Source: Pachypanchax playfairii (Eukaryota; Chordata; Actinopteri; Cyprinodontiformes; Aplocheilidae). Taken from it: DNA of 64,000 nt. The notes below the pieces were generated by a model. The model had not been told where the DNA came from. It saw only the letters and a list, made by a program, of their open reading frames with translations, and did no database searches. Each line of letters starts with the position of its first letter. The first letter of the stretch is position 1. The stretch covers positions 10,450,679-10,514,678 of the forward strand of contig SSNP01000001.1 of NCBI GenBank assembly GCA_006937955.1. Direction: 5' to 3'. Positions 11,378 through 22,255 of this stretch are shown piece after piece. Position numbers and translations under genes: made by a program.

Positions 11378-11519
11378 GTCTCAACCCTCCCGATTTCCAC
11401 CTGGACAACAATATTGTTGTTTTTCACTGTGCGCCGTTTCCGGCCGGACAATAATAACGGTTACACCCCGAAGTCGCGCGCGGGCACAACTGGGAATCAA
11501 AACAGAAGAAAAAGAAGAC

Positions 11520-14069
11520 ATGGCGACGACGAGTAAGAAGAAAAAATATGCGTGCAAGTTCCAAAATGATTGGAAAAAAGAATTTGAGTTTATCCAGGAC
11601 AGCTGGAAGGGGAAGGGGTATGCTGCCTGCAGATTTTGTAGATCAGACTTCTCAATTGAACACGGCGGACGAACGGATGTATTAACACACAAAAGGTCAA
11701 AGAAGCACAAGGCTGCTGCAGCGCAGCACCAGTCACAGCCCAGTGTTTTGGGCATTGTAACCAAAGCGAGACCAGAGGACGTTATTAATGCCGAGACAAA
11801 GATGTCAATGGTGGTAGCTACAAGCAACGTCCCGTTCACATTTGCGGATGTTTTCAACCAATCCGTGAAGGATATGTTCCCTGTTTCAGAGATCGATAGC
11901 CAGTACGCAAATGACATAACAAATTCTGATCAAACAGTGAAAGGTGAGTGTATAAAAAGTATTTTTTAGGAGTTAGGGTTGCCATCCGTACCTTATAATA
12001 CGAAGTCGTTCTGTTTTTAAGCTTAAATCGTTAATTATTATTATTTTAAGTAAGCTGCAAGTGTAGCACAATTAATGGAAAAAAAATTATTTTAATAGGT
12101 ACCATTACACCGGAATTGGACAAGGAAGTGATCAAACTGTGCCAAAACCAACCCTTTAGTCTGATGTGTCATGAAAGCACAAGCAGAAACACAGATAAAG
12201 TATATGGATTTTGTATTTACAGTTCTCTTATAAAGTGATGTGGCTGTTGTCTCTGAAAATCACCCTAAATTTTTATTTATTTTTTTCCCTAAAGGAGTTT
12301 GTGATATTGACCAGGGTTTGCTGTCCGACATCTCAGGAGGTGGTGACGAGGTTTCTGCACATGCCAGCGTGCAACACTGGCACAGCACAGGATCTGTTTG
12401 AGTCACTGAACACAGTGTTAAGGTAAATATAAATTTGCTAGCGTCCAGTAACAATATGCTAGGAGACAGATCACTAATAAGGGATGTTTGTTTATTCCTA
12501 GTGACAGAAAAATTGACTGGAGAAACGTTGTGGCATTTAATAGTGATAATGCCAGTGTCATCAAGGGGAAGCACAATTCTGTTGTCAGCAGAATCAGAGA
12601 CATGCAGCCATCCCTAATTGACATGGGATGCATCTGTCATCTAGTCCAGCTGGCCACAGGGTGTGGCATTAGGGCTCTAGGCCAGCCCATTGAACACATC
12701 CTCAAAAACATATATACCCACTTTGACATCAGGTAAGCCTATTGATATGCTGCATGCTACACGAAGATAACAAAAGTTAAAATAGAGCCGCTGTACTATA
12801 ATTAGACAGTTATTGGATGTCATTTTTTCATTATTGAACAATTTCCTTCTCTTTTTCAATTTTAGTGCCAAACATACAGAAATCATCAAAGAGTTTGTGG
12901 AGTTTACAGACGCAGAGACTCTGGAGATCCTCCGATATCATGCAGCCAGCTGGCTCAGCCTGCTCACCTGCATAAACCGAGTGCTCAGCCGGTGGGATGC
13001 TCTGCAGGCGTATTTTGCCAGTCATGAGGATGCAGAGAAGCCGGGCAAGGTGAAGATGCTGGCAGAGCATTTATCCAACAAGAAGACAAAGTTCTACTTC
13101 CTCTTCCTCTCCCGGGGTCTGAAACCACTGGCAGAGTTCAGTGCTATGTTTCAGGTCAGCAAGCCTATAAAAAGATAAAGGATTCTGATAATAAAGAATG
13201 CTGTCATCATCATTTATCATAACTGATAATCCATCATGTGTTTCCAGGCTGAAGGTGTGATGATCCATAAGCTGCACCAGGAGATGACCCGCCTGGTGAG
13301 GAGATTCATGGGAAGGTTTCTCCCTGCCAGCCTTATTGTTGACGTCCCGCTGAAGGACATCAAGTTCAAGGATGTTAACCTACAGCTGCCAGACAAAGAA
13401 CTCTACCTTGGAGTAGCTGCACAAAGCTTCTTGGAGGAAAACATGGATGAACTTTCTTCTTCTGTCCCAATGATGATCAAGTAAACATTCTGATTATTGT
13501 GTTATCTACATTATCTACATTCCTGTAATCTTTGATCTGATTATGTGTCACAGGGCAGTGAGAGACTTCTTTGTAGCTGTGACGTCAAAGATGATGACGA
13601 CGTTCCCCCTCGACAACATCATCCTCCAAAACCTGACCGTGCTGGACCCGGAGTCACGGCATCGATTTTCCCCAAAATCAGGTGAACCTTTAATAATCAA
13701 CTTCAGAAGATAATTACAGAGAAAGCAGTTAAATATCCAGCTCACTTGGGCTTAATTTGCTCATTTTCATTTGCAGTTATAGAGTTAGGGAAAAGTCTGC
13801 CTCAGCTGCGATTGGATCTGGATCGCCTTGGGGAAGAAGTGTTGGAGTACCAGGTGCTTGGCAGGGAAGATCTTCCTCAGGAAGAGAGGATTGACAGGTT
13901 TTGGGTCATGCTAGGGAGAGATGGAAGATTCCAGACTCTGGTGCATTTGATGAAGGCACTCCTGTGTGTGCCACACAGCAATGCGTCATCGGAGAGGGTG
14001 TTCAACATGGTTAGAAGGATAGTGACGGAGAATAGAACGATGGACAATTCAACCCTGAACTCGCTGTAA
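11520..14069 (+). CDS. hAT-transposase-derived gene, eight exons, intact 608-codon frame
   Basis: Exons 11520-11943, 12099-12199, 12295-12422, 12502-12732, 12866-13154, 13248-13480, 13554-13681 and 13777-14069 join in consistent phases (1,0,2,2,0,2,1) across GT-AG introns. They give one 608-residue protein without a stop or frameshift. Residues 10-65 form a BED-type zinc finger (C37, C40, H57, H63). The RNase-H-like core keeps the second acidic residue in NSDNAS (D233), the CICH motif (C261, H264), and the final glutamate in the C-terminal NASSERVF block (E584). At the first acidic position, however, the sequence is FSLMCHES, with H166 where hAT transposases carry Asp. The usual Arg-Trp motif reads Ser-Trp (323-324). 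The protein ends soon after the dimerisation segment. Together these suggest a protein that keeps DNA-binding and folding features but has probably lost cleavage activity. It could be a domesticated gene or a recently inactivated transposon. No flanking hAT terminal repeats were recognised. Confidence 0.85.
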
Positions 14070-14198
14070 ATTAAATTTCACAGACGCTGCTCATACCTAG
14101 CTATAGGTAGAGGAGTGTTGTATAGGCTGCGATGTAACTTCCTTTTTTTTTTGTTTTATATCTATTGAACATTTTTACTGTGGACTGTTATTTTGTCA

Positions 14199-14204
14199 AA
14201 TAAA
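14199..14204 (+). terminator. polyadenylation signal of the hAT-derived gene
   Basis: AATAAA 130 bp after the stop codon, followed within about 20 bp by a GT/T-rich stretch (GTGTTGTTTTC). This is a canonical vertebrate polyadenylation arrangement. Confidence 0.6.
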
Positions 14205-14644
14205 CACTGGCAATTTCAAGTGTTGTTTTCTTTTTCTGTGGGTATATGTATATTACCCCCCCCCCCCTTTTTTTTTTACTGTCTCCCTGAGATCTCCAGG
14301 TTGATATATCATAACATTCACCAATACATGACCAACCTCTGTTAGGTATATTTTGTGGATCTATTATTATATTTCAACATGTTAATTAAACAAAATTAAA
14401 ACATTAAAAGGGTAATTAAATTCTCCTGTTCTGACATTTTTGACATTACTGTTTTCTGCCACGAGGAGGCGCTGGATGTCACCAAAAACGGCCAAGAATA
14501 AGTGTTAAAATACTGCAAGCTTTGATCTTATTTGCTTATTATTAAATATATATATAAAATTATGTTTTTAATGACTATAGCTTAAGTAAAACCCACAAGA
14601 CTAGCCTACTTCATACTTAATAAAAAAAACAAAACATCTACCTA

Positions 14645-15863
14645 CACTCACTGGCCACTTTATTAGGTACACCATGCTAGTAATGGGTTGGACCCCCTTT
14701 TGCCTTCAGAACTGCCTCAATTCTTCGTGGCATAGATTCAACAAGGTGCTGGAAGCATTCCTCAGAGAGTTTGGTCCATATTGACATGATGGCATCACAC
14801 AGTTGGCGCAGATTTGTCGGCTGCACATCCATGATGCGAATGTCCCGTTCCACCACATCCCAAAGATGCTCTATTGGATTGAGATCTGGTGACTGTGGAG
14901 GCCATTTGAGTGCAGTGAACTCATTGTCATGTTCAAGAAACCAGTCCGAGATGATTCCAGCTTTATGACATGGCGCATTATCCTGCTGAAAGTAGCCATC
15001 AGAAGTTGGGTACATTGTGGTCATAAAGGGATGGACATGGTCAGCAACAATACTCAGGTAGGCTGTGGCGTTGTAACGATGCTCAATTGGTACCAAGGGG
15101 CCCAAAGAGTGCCAAGAAAATATTCCCCACACCATTACACCACCACCACCAGCCTGAACCGTTGATACAAGGCAGGATGGATCCATGCTTTCATGTTGTT
15201 GACGCCAAATTCTGACCGTACCATCCGAATGTCGCAGCAGAAATCGAGACTCATCATCAGGCAACGTTTTTCCAATCTTCTATTGTCCAATTTCGATGAG
15301 CTTGTGCAAATTGTAGCCTCAGTTTCCTGTTCTTAGCTGAAAGGAGTGGCACCCGGCGTGGTCTTCTGCTGCTGTAGCCCATCTGCCTCAAAGTTCGACG
15401 TACTGTGAGTTCAGAGATGCTCTTCTGCCTACCTTGGTTGTAACGAGTGGTTATTTGAGTCACTGTTGCCTTTCTATCAGCTCGAACCAGTCTGGCCATT
15501 CTCCTCTGACCTCTGGCATCAACAAGGCATTTCCACCCACAGAACTGCCGCTCACTGGATATTTTTTCTTTTTCGGACCATTCTCTGTAAACCCTAGAGA
15601 TGGTTGTGCGTGAAAATCCCAGTAGATCAGCAGTTTCTGAAATACTCAGACCAGCCATTCTGGCACCAACAACCATGCCACGTTCAAAGTCACTCAAATC
15701 ACCTTTCTTCCCCATACTGATGCTCGGTTTGAACTGCAGGAGATTGTCTTGACCATGTGTACATGCCTAAATGCACTGAGTTGCCGCCATGTGATTGGCT
15801 GATTAGAAATTAAGTGTTAACGAGCAGTTGGACAGGTGTACCTAATAAAGTGGCCGGTGAGTG
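14645..15863 (-). mobile_element. Tc1/mariner DD36E (Incomer-like) transposon
   Basis: A 1,219-bp element with terminal inverted repeats CACTCACTGGCCACTTTATT at the left and, at the right, the complement of AATAAAGTGGCCGGTGAGTG. It is flanked by TA dinucleotides at 14643-14644 and 15864-15865. It contains one transposase gene on the minus strand, broken by a single frameshift. It is among the best-preserved mobile elements in the window, so probably a recent insertion. Confidence 0.9.
14677..15715 (-). pseudogene. Tc1/mariner DD36E transposase, one frameshift
   Basis: The N-terminal part (15715 to about 15257) starts MGKKGDLSDFERGMVVGARM and holds paired helix-turn-helix DNA-binding motifs (SISETADLLGFSRTTISRVY). 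It reaches EDWKNVA. The C-terminal part (15264 to 14677) continues with DESRFLLRHSDG and carries the catalytic D in FQQDNAPCHKA and E in DLNPIEHLWD. 36 residues lie between D and E (I counted them), which marks the DD36E group rather than the DD34E of ordinary Tc1. At the junction the sequence GCCTGATGATGAG is two bases shorter than needed for the usual AWSDES, so a 2-nt deletion explains the break. The 3' end is complete with a stop. Confidence 0.88.
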
Positions 15864-16341
15864 TATGTAATTCATGTACAGTCAGATCTTGACTGTAAAA
15901 GAGATTTCTGATCACGAGCTGGTCATTTTTCTGACTGAATCAGATTTAGCTTCAGTCACTGTATATTTCCACTTTATTCTAAAAATGCTGGTCATGATTT
16001 TTATTCTTCATCCTGAAATTCAAACAAAGTGAAGTCTGCTTTTCATTTTACAGCCTGGCTTTGGTTAGTTTCTCCCTGAAGCAACCAAACATCCATTTTT
16101 TCGATGTCCTTTTATGTTTAAAAAGTTATGGAAAATATTCTTCCGAGTACTCGTAGCAACGCTCAGCCGAGGAGGTTCTGGCAACAATCTGTGCAACCTC
16201 AGAAGAAAATTCTACATCATGTAGAAAAACACACCTGTTTTGCTTTTACACCTGAAAATTATCCTGTAAAAAATTGCAGCTGGGTAAGAAAACCTTCCAC
16301 AACACTTACATTCAAAATATCGTCATTCTAAAGTTTGTTAA
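15864..16341. other. intergenic, nothing recognised
   Basis: AT-rich DNA between the Tc1/mariner element and MITE R3. A 67-codon frame at 16128-16331 has no recognisable domain. Confidence 0.35.
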
Positions 16342-17668
16342 AGAGCCACTCCAATAAAAATCCTGTTTTTCGTGTTGTTAACATGTTCTTTTGGTATATT
16401 TCTGATAATAGAGGACGTATCTTGAGAAAATTAAGCCTAAAATTGCATTTATGAGTATTTCTGCTTTTAAATCGCCGTGACTCATCAGTAATTTAAAAAA
16501 GAAATGCTGTTAGCGGGCTCATATCGCTAGCATAAACAGACATCTCTTAGCAACGGAGAAAGGGGCGGGGTTATCCGCCGCATCGACGGTTCCGCCCACA
16601 CGGAGATGAATTACTAATGAGCTACAGCTGGTGTTCTGTCGATTCAGCCATAGACATGTATAAGATTTATATAATATCTATGGATTCAGCGTACTTTCTC
16701 GAAATAGCAAACCGGAAGGTGAGATTTATAGCGTCATCTGTCGTGGTAGCATACAAACTGCATATTGGCGTTTATAAAGTCCATAGTTTATCAAAAAATA
16801 CAGTTTATAAAGAAGTATAATGTTTTTGAAGGGTCTTTGTATTCTGCTTGGTGGAGGTTTGCGCTATTTGAGTACTTTTCTTGTTTGTTATTTTATTTGA
16901 AAGTGGGTGGGAGCACTTTAACTTTGCAGGACTATACGACTTCACTTGGTAAAAATAAATACAAACTAGAAAAGCCCTCAGAGAGCACAGAACTCCACCA
17001 AGTTGACATATTGTGGAAAGTACTATGTCCGCATCCTTAAAAAAATTCCTGGATCCAGACCGGATCACCCCCAAAATCTAACCAATTCTTCCTTGGGTCA
17101 TTTCCGACCTTTCCTGAAAATTTAGTCAAAATCCATCCATTAGTTTTTGAGTTATCCTGCTAACAGACAGACAGACAGACAGACCCTGATGAAAACATTA
17201 CCTGGAGGTAATAAGCATGAATAACACCACATCTATTCAGCATCAAAACCATCCTGTTTAATAAAAATAAGCATTAATATCACCTGATCTAATACATTAC
17301 GGGACTTTACGACTTCACTTGTTAAAACTAGTTTATTGAAAATGTCTGTTAACGAGTCTTGTAATTGTACAAGGCATGCAATTAGGTAGTGTGTATATAA
17401 TAGAATAACACCAACGCTTGTTATATGAGGTACACTGAAATGATTGTCTGAATTTAAAGCATGCGCACTATTACAAATTTCACAGCTGCACATGCGCATT
17501 TACCCAAGGTACGCCATTCTGATAGGTATGCTGTTTTCTCAGAACATCTGCATGGAGAAACTATTTCATAGAAAACGGCCCAGGTTTTGTGTTAAAAATG
17601 CCACAGTCGTAATTTAACGACCACTAAGAACGTTTTAAAATTGCTCAAAATATGATCGGAGTGGGTCT
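16342..17668. mobile_element. TTAA-flanked MITE family R3
   Basis: Terminal repeats AGAGCCACTCC at the left and the complement of GGAGTGGGTCT at the right, with TTAA at 16338-16341 and 17669-17672. The interior (about 16840-17220) includes a separate fish repeat recognised by CCAGACCGGATCACCCCCAA and by AGTTATCCTGCTAACAGACA followed by CAGA repeats. A 34-bp palindromic micro-insertion lies at 16649-16682. Noncoding. Confidence 0.7.
16649..16682. mobile_element. 34-bp palindromic micro-MITE with 8-bp target duplication
   Basis: The core starts CATAGACATGTATAAG and ends ATAATATCTATG. It is bounded on both sides by the identical octamer GATTCAGC (16641-16648 and 16683-16690). It shares the termini of the 50-bp insertion at 11328-11377 but has a different target octamer, which argues for independent transposition. 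Confidence 0.78.
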
Positions 17669-19060
17669 TTAAATCTACGTCATAAATGAATGTAAAATAA
17701 ACTTAAAAAAATAAAAATATCAACTTGCAACACAGTCAATATGAAATGCAAGATGTACCATTTTATTATTCATAAGAAAATACAAAATTAAGATACATGC
17801 ATGGATAAAAACATAAATACAGATGGATCAACGTTAAAACATCCCCTGTAACTATTCCATTAGATGGCAAACAAATATTTATATATGTAAATTCATGAGC
17901 TTGTCATGTTCAAATATATATATATATATATATGTATATTATTATGTGATTAAAGAAAATAGAAATAAAACTAAATATATGTAACTACATAAACTTTGGT
18001 TGGAAAAATGCAAATAGCAAGAAGATTCAGTAAAATAATAATTTAAACAAAAACATTTGATTTGTGGTAAAAATATCGAAAGCAGCAAAACTTAATTAAG
18101 GAACCATTAATGTTTCTGATTGGCATGTTTAAAGGAGAAGTGACATGAATCAGGTACAAATACTGCCAGATAAAATACAACAATAAAATAAAAAAATGAT
18201 TAGGCCACAAAGTTTTTCTGTTTATGATTCTTAACTATTATAATTATTTATAAAAAATAAAAACAGCTTTGAAACAATATGTAAAAATATCACAACTTTG
18301 TGCGTTTTGTGTTTACAAAACTTGTGTTGAACAGTTCAGTCTTTGTTTTGGAATCTTTGGTGGTAAATCCAGCACATCAGATCAGTTTCCATCAGTCAGC
18401 AGTAATATGAATATAATTCACTCTCGCTGAGCGTCCGCTTTTGGTTATTATCTGAGGACGAGTCGAGGAAAATAGCACCATGGAGCTGCGTTAGACGCCC
18501 ACAGGCAACATAAACAATCCATCAAAAACAGGCACTTTTTATTTATTTTTATCAAGAAACTGTCCCATTTATTTACATGGAGGGGGCGGGGCTTAGCATT
18601 TTTACTGCAGCCAGACACTAGAGGGCGCTCAGTTTTGAATTTTCTGTGTTTATTCCTATTAGTCGATGGCACAAACCTTTTATAAAATATTGAACAAAAT
18701 AAAGATTTAAAAGGAGTTTTTAAAATAAGAAGCTTTGAAAAACTGCTGAGTCATAATCTGCTCGTCTCTAAGGAGTAAATATTAGTAAGTAAAATGTTTT
18801 GTTCTCAACATGAGATGAAAGTTATGTTTTGGTAATAAAGTATAAATAAGGAACCGAAATAAGCTTTTCAAGTCCGCATTTTTTTTTCTTTTTTTCTGAG
18901 CAACAACAACTTTGTGGTCGTCAAGAGGAAAGTGTGAGTCAACACAAGCAGGATTTTCACAATAAAAGCTTATAAAATTAAGAACAAATTCAGCCCGCGT
19001 TCAAACATCCAACAGAACATTTTTCCAACATATAAAACCACGACATGAACACACTCCTCC
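17669..19060 (-). other. phldb2: probable phldb2 3' UTR and downstream intergenic DNA
   Basis: AT-rich DNA immediately 3' of the phldb2 stop codon. Several AATAAA motifs occur on the minus strand (for example in the TTTATTTATTTTT block at 18538-18550), so the true cleavage site cannot be chosen. An (AT)n run lies at 17913-17933. No coding signal. Confidence 0.45.
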
Positions 19061-19201
19061 CTACACCATGAACTGGGTGTATCCTTCAGCTCCAGTGACG
19101 ATCACATCCATCCAGATCCTCATGGCCTCGGGGGAGGGGGCGACCATGTAGTAGACTCTATCATGAGTCTTCACACTGAAGGTCAGGGAGGGGTTCGGAC
19201 T
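19061..19201 (-). CDS. phldb2: phldb2 exon 22, PH domain end and stop
   Basis: Codes SPNPSLTFSVKTHDRVYYMV... to ...GAEGYTQFMV and a TAG stop at 19063-19061. It holds the last PH strands and the C-terminal helix with the conserved Trp (MRIWMDV). It joins exon 21 directly as ...SAHK|SPNP, without the short insertion (KRFFRFTM...) found at this point in mammalian PHLDB1. No such exon fits in the 82-bp intron. Confidence 0.95.
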   Translation of the reverse strand, partial: SPNPSLTFSVKTHDRVYYMVAPSPEAMRIWMDVIVTGAEGYTQFMV

Positions 19202-20471
19202 CTAAAAAACAGAACGAGGTAAAGAATAATAAAAGAACAGAACGAGTGAAGATGTAAAAGTGGAGGATGAATCCTGGACAGACCTTATGTGCACTCTTCA
19301 GATGATCGTAATATACTTCCTCAATCGCCTGGAAGTAAATCACTCCTTTCAGCTTGACTTCATGCTTGTCTGTGGAACATCAATATAAAAGCACGTGAGG
19401 GATCAGGTTGTTTAGAGTAGATACAGTTAGAACTCCAACCCACCTGCGTAGTAGGACAGCGTGCGTCGGTTGCGGTCGAAGACGAACCAACGTTTCTTCC
19501 AGGTTTTGATCTTTCCTCCCATCTTGACCAGGTAACCTCGGCAGGTCTTCTCTGAGATGGATAAGTGGAAGCACGTGTCTGTGCTGTGGCCTGCTGACTC
19601 GATGTGAGCCCGCAGGTCGAAGTCATCCTTCCTCACTGGCAGGTACCGAGTCAGTGGCCTGGACTGGAGGCGGGACAACGAGCAGGTTAAGTAGAGTTCA
19701 CGTGTCGAAGGAATTCGGGAGTTTTAGTTATCAGTCGACGATTCAGAGAACAAAACTTAAGACTTGTTCTTTAATGTGTCTGTCTTAGTTTTCAGTTTCA
19801 CCTGAGCCCTCTGCTTCTCTCGCATTTTCACTTCGCGGTCGATGAGTTTCTGACGTCTGCTCGTCTCCTCTTGTAACCTTTTCTCCAGTTCCTCTCGTCT
19901 CCTCCTCTCCTCATCCAGCGCCTGCTTTCTCATCTCCATTTCTCGCTCCTGAAACAGAATAAGCGCACAAATAGAAACTACAAAAACTCAAACAAGATCA
20001 ACACAATCACACACAGCTGTAAACAATAAGACACGCTGACAGCTATGAGTTATTGTAGAATCTCTGGAGATCAAACGGGACATCAGCCGTCAGACTGACT
20101 ATGAAAACAAACAGATGTAATTCGTGTTATTTGGAACCTTGTGTTCCAGGAGGCGGTTCTTCTCGGCCTGTGCTTCCCTCAGCAGACGCTCCATCTCTTC
20201 TAGTCTGGCCACGTTGGACGTACTGGCACTGCAACACAAAAACAAAACAACAAAATAAACATGAGAATAAAAGAATCAACAGCAATCAGTTAAAAAATGA
20301 GCTGTAAGTACGTAATAATGGTCAAACACAGTTATAGACACAGAGATTTAAACCCAAAAACAAAAAGGTTTTCCTGAGAAGATCACTGATTCATCACTGT
20401 GTGTAAGAAGGATCGTCATGACAGAACACACCAGCTGGGAGACCATGAGGCTGCAGATGGTTCACACATGA

Positions 20472-20512
<41 letters not shown>

Positions 20513-20973
20513 GCCTGTCACCTGTCAACCTGAATGCCTGACTGTCTTTCTGTCTGTCTGTTTTTCTGCCTGAAACTTGTGTGTCTGTCTGTCATCCTGT
20601 CTGTATATTTGAGTTTAGTGTGAGACTCTAGTAAACATCATTTTTCTTTCTCTAATTCAAATTTTTTTCCTCTGACACACACAAGTGTGTTTTGTTATCC
20701 TTATGGGGACCGTCCATTGACTTCCATTGATTTTAGTAACTAGATTTATACCTAACCCAAACCCTTTTACTAACCTTAACCATTACTGATCTATAACTAA
20801 CCCTAAGACTAACTAAAACTCTATTCACACCATACCTATAAACCTAACCCCTAACCCTAAAAAGGGGAGTCCCCCTTATGGGGACCAGGCTTCGGTCCCC
20901 ACAAGAACCCTCGGACCCCAGAAAGATAGTAAATGTCTGGAAACTGGTCCTCAGGAGGTCAGAAATACAAACC

Positions 20974-21010
<37 letters not shown>

Positions 21011-21683
21011 ATGTTCTCTTATCTGGAGCCAGAAGGAAATGGATATTCCAGTGTGATGATGTCATCACATTGTTTGGAGGAATGGTCCACATTAGACTCA
21101 AGTTTACACAAAGCAGTGAGAGACAGAAACAGAGGAGAGGGATCGAGTGGGAGGGAATCAGGAATAAATGAAAGCTTGCAGAAAAACGTCTCACACCATT
21201 TCCCGCTCTCTGATTCTTAGATTCTATTATTAGTTTGAAGTGAAATTTAAGAAAAATTCAGACATAAGCCCGTTAAATTGTTACTGAAAAGCTGAAACTG
21301 AGTCATGTTTTGGGCATCACAGCACGTCTCTGCATCAGCCTCATGTTTCTCTGCTGTCTCACCTTGATCGACGACAGGAACCTGCACTCATGTCCACTTC
21401 GGCTTTCTGACAAAATATTTGTTTATCTTGCTGCAGTTCCAAACCCATCGCTAACAAAAACCCCGTTCTGATGCAAAACTCTCTTCTGTCCAACATGGTT
21501 CCATATTCTAACCAGGTACCGACCCGATCCAACAGGAATCCAGCTCAGGATGAGAAAATACAGAGCAGAACAATTCTTCTGTAGAAACAAGCTCAGAACA
21601 TTCAGAGAAATAAACACACACACTGGAAGGAGAGAGGGAGAACAAGCACACATGGTTTCATTCCAAACACCCCCCCCCCTCCT

Positions 21684-21717
<34 letters not shown>

Positions 21718-22198
21718 TGCTGGTTCGTTCAGTTCATCTCAACCTGAGGGGGCTGACCGTTAACACACACACCTTCATGTTTCCTGAAGCACCAATCAGC
21801 TTCCTTCTCTAACTTAAATAACACTCTGCTCTGCATTCTTTAAAAAGATGAAAGGCGGGAAAACTCTCCACATGCTTTTTACATTAACTCACTCTCTAGA
21901 ATATCTGCACCTCCCATCCAGACCCAAAGTCCCAGTCTTTCATATTATTCTGGGTTGTTTCATTATTAGTAACTTGTCACGCGTTCTGTGTTCTACCAGC
22001 TCGTCATGTGATAGTTTCCATTAAACAAACACATGTATGACTTACCTGGAGACGTTATCAGGTGAGCAGGCAGAGATGCTGGTTTCCATGGAGTCACTGC
22101 TGTCCACGCTCATAGTGTCAAAGGCCTGGTTGTCCCGATACCCAAAAGCATCAAGGTAGACGTTAGTTTGGGAAGCTGCTCTGGAGCCTGACGGACCT

Positions 22199-22255
<57 letters not shown>

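Noticed and set aside
11381..11917. 178-codon minus-strand frame
   Set aside because: Antisense shadow of exon 1 of the hAT-derived gene, which has domain and splice support on the plus strand.
11970..12030. A transposon terminus (AGGGTTGCCATCCGTACC) inside intron 1 of the hAT-derived gene
   Set aside because: It resembles a known hAT end, but no partner end or 8-bp duplication was found, so it is at most a fragment.
19202..19283. A micro-exon equivalent to the PHLDB1 KRFFRFTM insertion
   Set aside because: The 82-bp intron has no AG...GT pair that codes such a segment. Exons 21 and 22 join directly.
20750..20860. Interstitial telomere repeat (CCCTAA-like)
   Set aside because: Only irregular CCTAAC units inside a dispersed repeat that also occurs inverted at 56715-57127. 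Not a telomeric array.
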